Assembly (NCBI GenBank): GCA_943841495.1
Contig: CALSYL010000001.1
Coordinates: forward strand, 62,001-126,000
Direction of reading: 5' to 3'
Length of the DNA: 64,000 nucleotides
DNA from: an uncultured bacterium
Lineage (GTDB): Bacteria; Fidelibacterota; Marinisomatia; Marinisomatales; Marinisomataceae
In this document: one piece after another, positions 61,865 to 64,000 of the stretch
How the letters are laid out: the number at the start of each line of letters is the position of its first letter
Position numbering within the stretch: position 1 is the first letter of the stretch
Program-made: the position numbers and the translations under genes
The notes under the pieces: generated by a model
Seen by the model: the letters and a program-made list of their open reading frames with translations, nothing else
Told to the model about the DNA's origin: nothing
The model's database searches: none

Positions 61865-64000
61865 ATGAATCAGACAGATCTAATAAAAAAAATTTATGCT
61901 AATTATATTCAAAAAATTGGTGATGCAAGATCATTTTTTGACAGGCCATTAACCTATACTGAAAAAATACTTTTTTCTCACTTATCTGAAAATCTTACAT
62001 CCGTTCCAAGCAGAACAAAAACATTTTGTACATTAAAGCCAGATAGAGTTGCCATGCAAGATGCAACTGCGCAAATGGCTTTACTACAATTTATAAATTC
62101 TGGAATGCAAACTACAGCAGTTCCAACTACTGTTCACTGCGATCATTTGATCACAGCAATTACCGGTGCAGATGATGACTTGAGTAATGCGCTGATAACG
62201 AACAAAGAAGTTTATGATTTTCTAATGTCAGTTTGTGCCAAATATGGGATAGGTTTTTGGAAACCTGGAGCTGGAATTATCCACCAAACAATTTTAGAAA
62301 ACTATGCTATTCCAGGAGCAATGATGATAGGAACTGACTCTCATACTCCAAACGCAGGTGGGCTTGGAATGATTGCAATAGGTGTAGGTGGAGCTGACGC
62401 AGTTGATGTAATGACTGATTCTCCTTGGGAAGTAAACTGGCCTGGTATTATTGGCGTTAAACTAACAGGAAAATTGAGCGATTGGTCTTCTCCAAAAGAT
62501 ATTATTCTAAAACTTGCAGGTATATTAACTGTTAAAGGTGGCACTGGTAAAATAATAGAATACTTCGGAGAAGGAACTAAAAATATCAGCTGTACAGGAA
62601 AAGCAACGATTACTAATATGGGAGCCGAAGTAGGTGCTACTACCTCTCTCTTTCCTTATGATAGAAAAATGTATGAATACTTATCGGCAACAAATCGAAA
62701 AGATATCGCTGACTTAGCAGAAAATATCAAAGAACATTTAAAAGCGGATGATGATGTTCATTCAAATCCAGAAAACTATTATGATGAAGTAATTGAAATT
62801 AATTTATCTGAACTAGAACCTCATATTGTTGGTCCATACAGCCCTGATTTATCGAGAAAAATCTCAGAAATTCCTTCGGCCATAACTGATAATAATTATG
62901 ATGATGACCTTAAAGTTGGACTAATTGGTAGTTGTACTAATTCATCCTATGAAGATATTGAAAGAGCTGCCCATGTGGCTAAACAAGCTCTTAGCGTTGG
63001 ATTGAAAGCAAAATCAGAGTTCTATATTACTCCAGGTTCAAACCAAATTAAAGCAACCATGGAAAGAGATGGGTATACTAAAATTTTTGAAGAACTTGGA
63101 GGAAAAGTTTTAGCAAATGCTTGTGGTCCTTGCATTGGGCAATGGAAAAGGTCAGACATAAATGAAGGTGAAAAAAATACTATTATTACTTCTTTTAATC
63201 GAAATTTTGCAAAAAGAAATGATGGAAATGCTGCAACTGAATCTTTTGTTGCAAGTCCAGAAATAGTAACTGCTTTAACAATAGCTGGAAAATTAAGCTT
63301 TAATCCAACCTCAGATAAAATCTCGCTTAGCGATGGAAGTAGTTTTAGTTTCAAGTCACCAACTGGATCTGAATTACCTGATATGGGATTTGAAGAAATT
63401 GGTAGTGATGATTTTTTAAAAGCTGAATTGAGACCTGATACTCAAGTCGTTATTAATCCAGACAGTGAAAGATTGCAAGTGCTTACTCCTTTCTCAGCTT
63501 GGGACAATAATGAAATGAAAGACTTAAAAATTCTTCTTAAAGCGAAAGGAAAATGCACTACAGATCATGTATCTCCTGCTGGTCCTTGGCTCAAATATAG
63601 AGGGCATCTTGAAAATATTTCTCAAAATATGTACTCAGGTGCTCTGAATGCATTTACCGAATCCAATGGAGAAGCAATTAATTTAATTTCTGGCGAAACT
63701 GAAAATATTTATGAAGTATCAAAAGCTTATAAAGAAAATAACATAAATTGGGTCGCTATTGCTGATGAAAACTATGGAGAAGGATCTAGTAGAGAACATG
63801 CAGCAATGGAGCCAAGATTTATGGGTTGTAAAATTGTTTTAGCTAAAAGCTTTGCAAGAATCGCTCAAACAAACTTAAAGAAACAAGGAATTATTCCAAT
63901 TATTTTCAAAAATAAAAATGACTACGATAAGATTGACGCTAATGATACTATTTCCACATTAAACCTTAAAGAATTTGATAGTGAAACAAATTTAAAACTA
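61865..64000 (+). CDS. acn: Aconitate hydratase, mitochondrial-type, partial (3' end outside window)
   Basis: TCA-cycle enzyme interconverting citrate and isocitrate. It starts ATG at 61865 and runs 712 codons to the window edge without a stop. Cluster ligands are Cys357 (GSCTNSSYED), Cys420 and Cys423 (ANACGPCIGQW), almost the same numbering as pig mitochondrial aconitase (358, 421, 424). Other marks: DATAQMALLQFINSGM, GTDSHTPNAGGLGMIAIGVGG, TTDHVSPAGPWLKYRGHL and GEGSSREHAAMEPRFMG. The family is about 750-780 residues, so little is missing. It diverges from maf by 44 bp; no clear promoter was found. Confidence 0.97.
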   Translation, partial: MNQTDLIKKIYANYIQKIGDARSFFDRPLTYTEKILFSHLSENLTSVPSRTKTFCTLKPDRVAMQDATAQMALLQFINSGMQTTAVPTTVHCDHLITAITGADDDLSNALITNKEVYDFLMSVCAKYGIGFWKPGAGIIHQTILENYAIPGAMMIGTDSHTPNAGGLGMIAIGVGGADAVDVMTDSPWEVNWPGIIGVKLTGKLSDWSSPKDIILKLAGILTVKGGTGKIIEYFGEGTKNISCTGKATITNMGAEVGATTSLFPYDRKMYEYLSATNRKDIADLAENIKEHLKADDDVHSNPENYYDEVIEINLSELEPHIVGPYSPDLSRKISEIPSAITDNNYDDDLKVGLIGSCTNSSYEDIERAAHVAKQALSVGLKAKSEFYITPGSNQIKATMERDGYTKIFEELGGKVLANACGPCIGQWKRSDINEGEKNTIITSFNRNFAKRNDGNAATESFVASPEIVTALTIAGKLSFNPTSDKISLSDGSSFSFKSPTGSELPDMGFEEIGSDDFLKAELRPDTQVVINPDSERLQVLTPFSAWDNNEMKDLKILLKAKGKCTTDHVSPAGPWLKYRGHLENISQNMYSGALNAFTESNGEAINLISGETENIYEVSKAYKENNINWVAIADENYGEGSSREHAAMEPRFMGCKIVLAKSFARIAQTNLKKQGIIPIIFKNKNDYDKIDANDTISTLNLKEFDSETNLKL

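Noticed and set aside
62341-62544. Minus-strand open frames inside the aconitase (also 63022-63354)
   Set aside because: Lie wholly inside a strongly conserved aconitase reading; no independent signal.

Overview
This 64 kb window is a compact, strongly AT-rich bacterial chromosome segment that is almost entirely core metabolism and cell-division genes. Fifty-five of the 58 protein genes described lie on the minus strand; the exceptions are a TrmH/SpoU methyltransferase, an OPT transporter and the aconitase at the right edge. Gene content points to a Gram-negative marine FCB-type bacterium: TonB receptor, apolipoprotein N-acyltransferase, SPOR and LapA/LapB proteins, meso-DAP-type MurE, folK next to a deoxynucleoside kinase, a long-form IspG, a Bacteroidota-like omega subunit, and an AE-rich tail on ribosomal protein S16. 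A Marinimicrobia (SAR406)-like lineage is my best guess, but this is inference, not proof. No insertion sequence, prophage, CRISPR array or rRNA gene was seen.

Layout from left to right (most transcription runs right to left): (1) 1-16.6 kb: truA, lnt, ruvX, a bifunctional RelA/SpoT, dnaB, ung, rpoZ, gmk, yicC, an MFS transporter, rplS, trmD, rpsP, an unusually short SMC protein, HIT, rsmE, an envelope protein, a 47-residue membrane peptide, dnk and folK. (2) 16.6-18.6 kb: groEL and groES with a clear terminator. (3) 18.8-26.8 kb: dut, mscS, ispG, mraY, murF, murE, a secreted protein of unknown function, and arfB. (4) 26.8-34.9 kb: a TrmH/SpoU gene, a lipoprotein dipeptidase directly behind an initiator tRNA-Met gene, then an acyl-CoA catabolic operon (acyl-CoA dehydrogenase, enoyl-CoA hydratase, carboxyltransferase, AtuA-like protein) headed by a MerR regulator. 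(5) 34.9-43.2 kb: alr, polA, a TonB receptor with a His/Asp-rich loop, a small secreted CxxC protein, and a divergent OPT transporter; this part looks like a metal-handling locus. (6) 43.2-61.8 kb: SPOR protein, lapB, lapA, miaB, an M23 peptidase, and a division/cell-wall (dcw) cluster in the transcription order mraZ-rsmH-ftsL-ftsI-ftsZ-murD-ftsW-murG-murC-murB-ftsQ-ftsA, preceded by a RodZ-like gene and maf. (7) 61.9 kb to the end: aconitase, cut by the window edge.

The strongest candidate for something undescribed is the 687-residue SMC protein: it has canonical SMC ATPase head halves but no recognisable hinge, and it carries a single CxxC exactly at its midpoint, as a Rad50-type zinc hook would. 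Other notable points are the S16 tail built from a 10-residue repeat and broken by four small indels, a perfect 15-bp hairpin that buries the polA start codon, ftsZ sitting in the dcw slot normally held by murE-murF-mraY, a perfect DnaA box in the dnaB leader, and a carboxyltransferase operon without its biotin carboxylase. Genes are packed tightly, with 1, 4 or 8 nt overlaps and several TTG/GTG starts; these overlaps were used to choose starts. No gene-free stretch exceeds about 170 bases.
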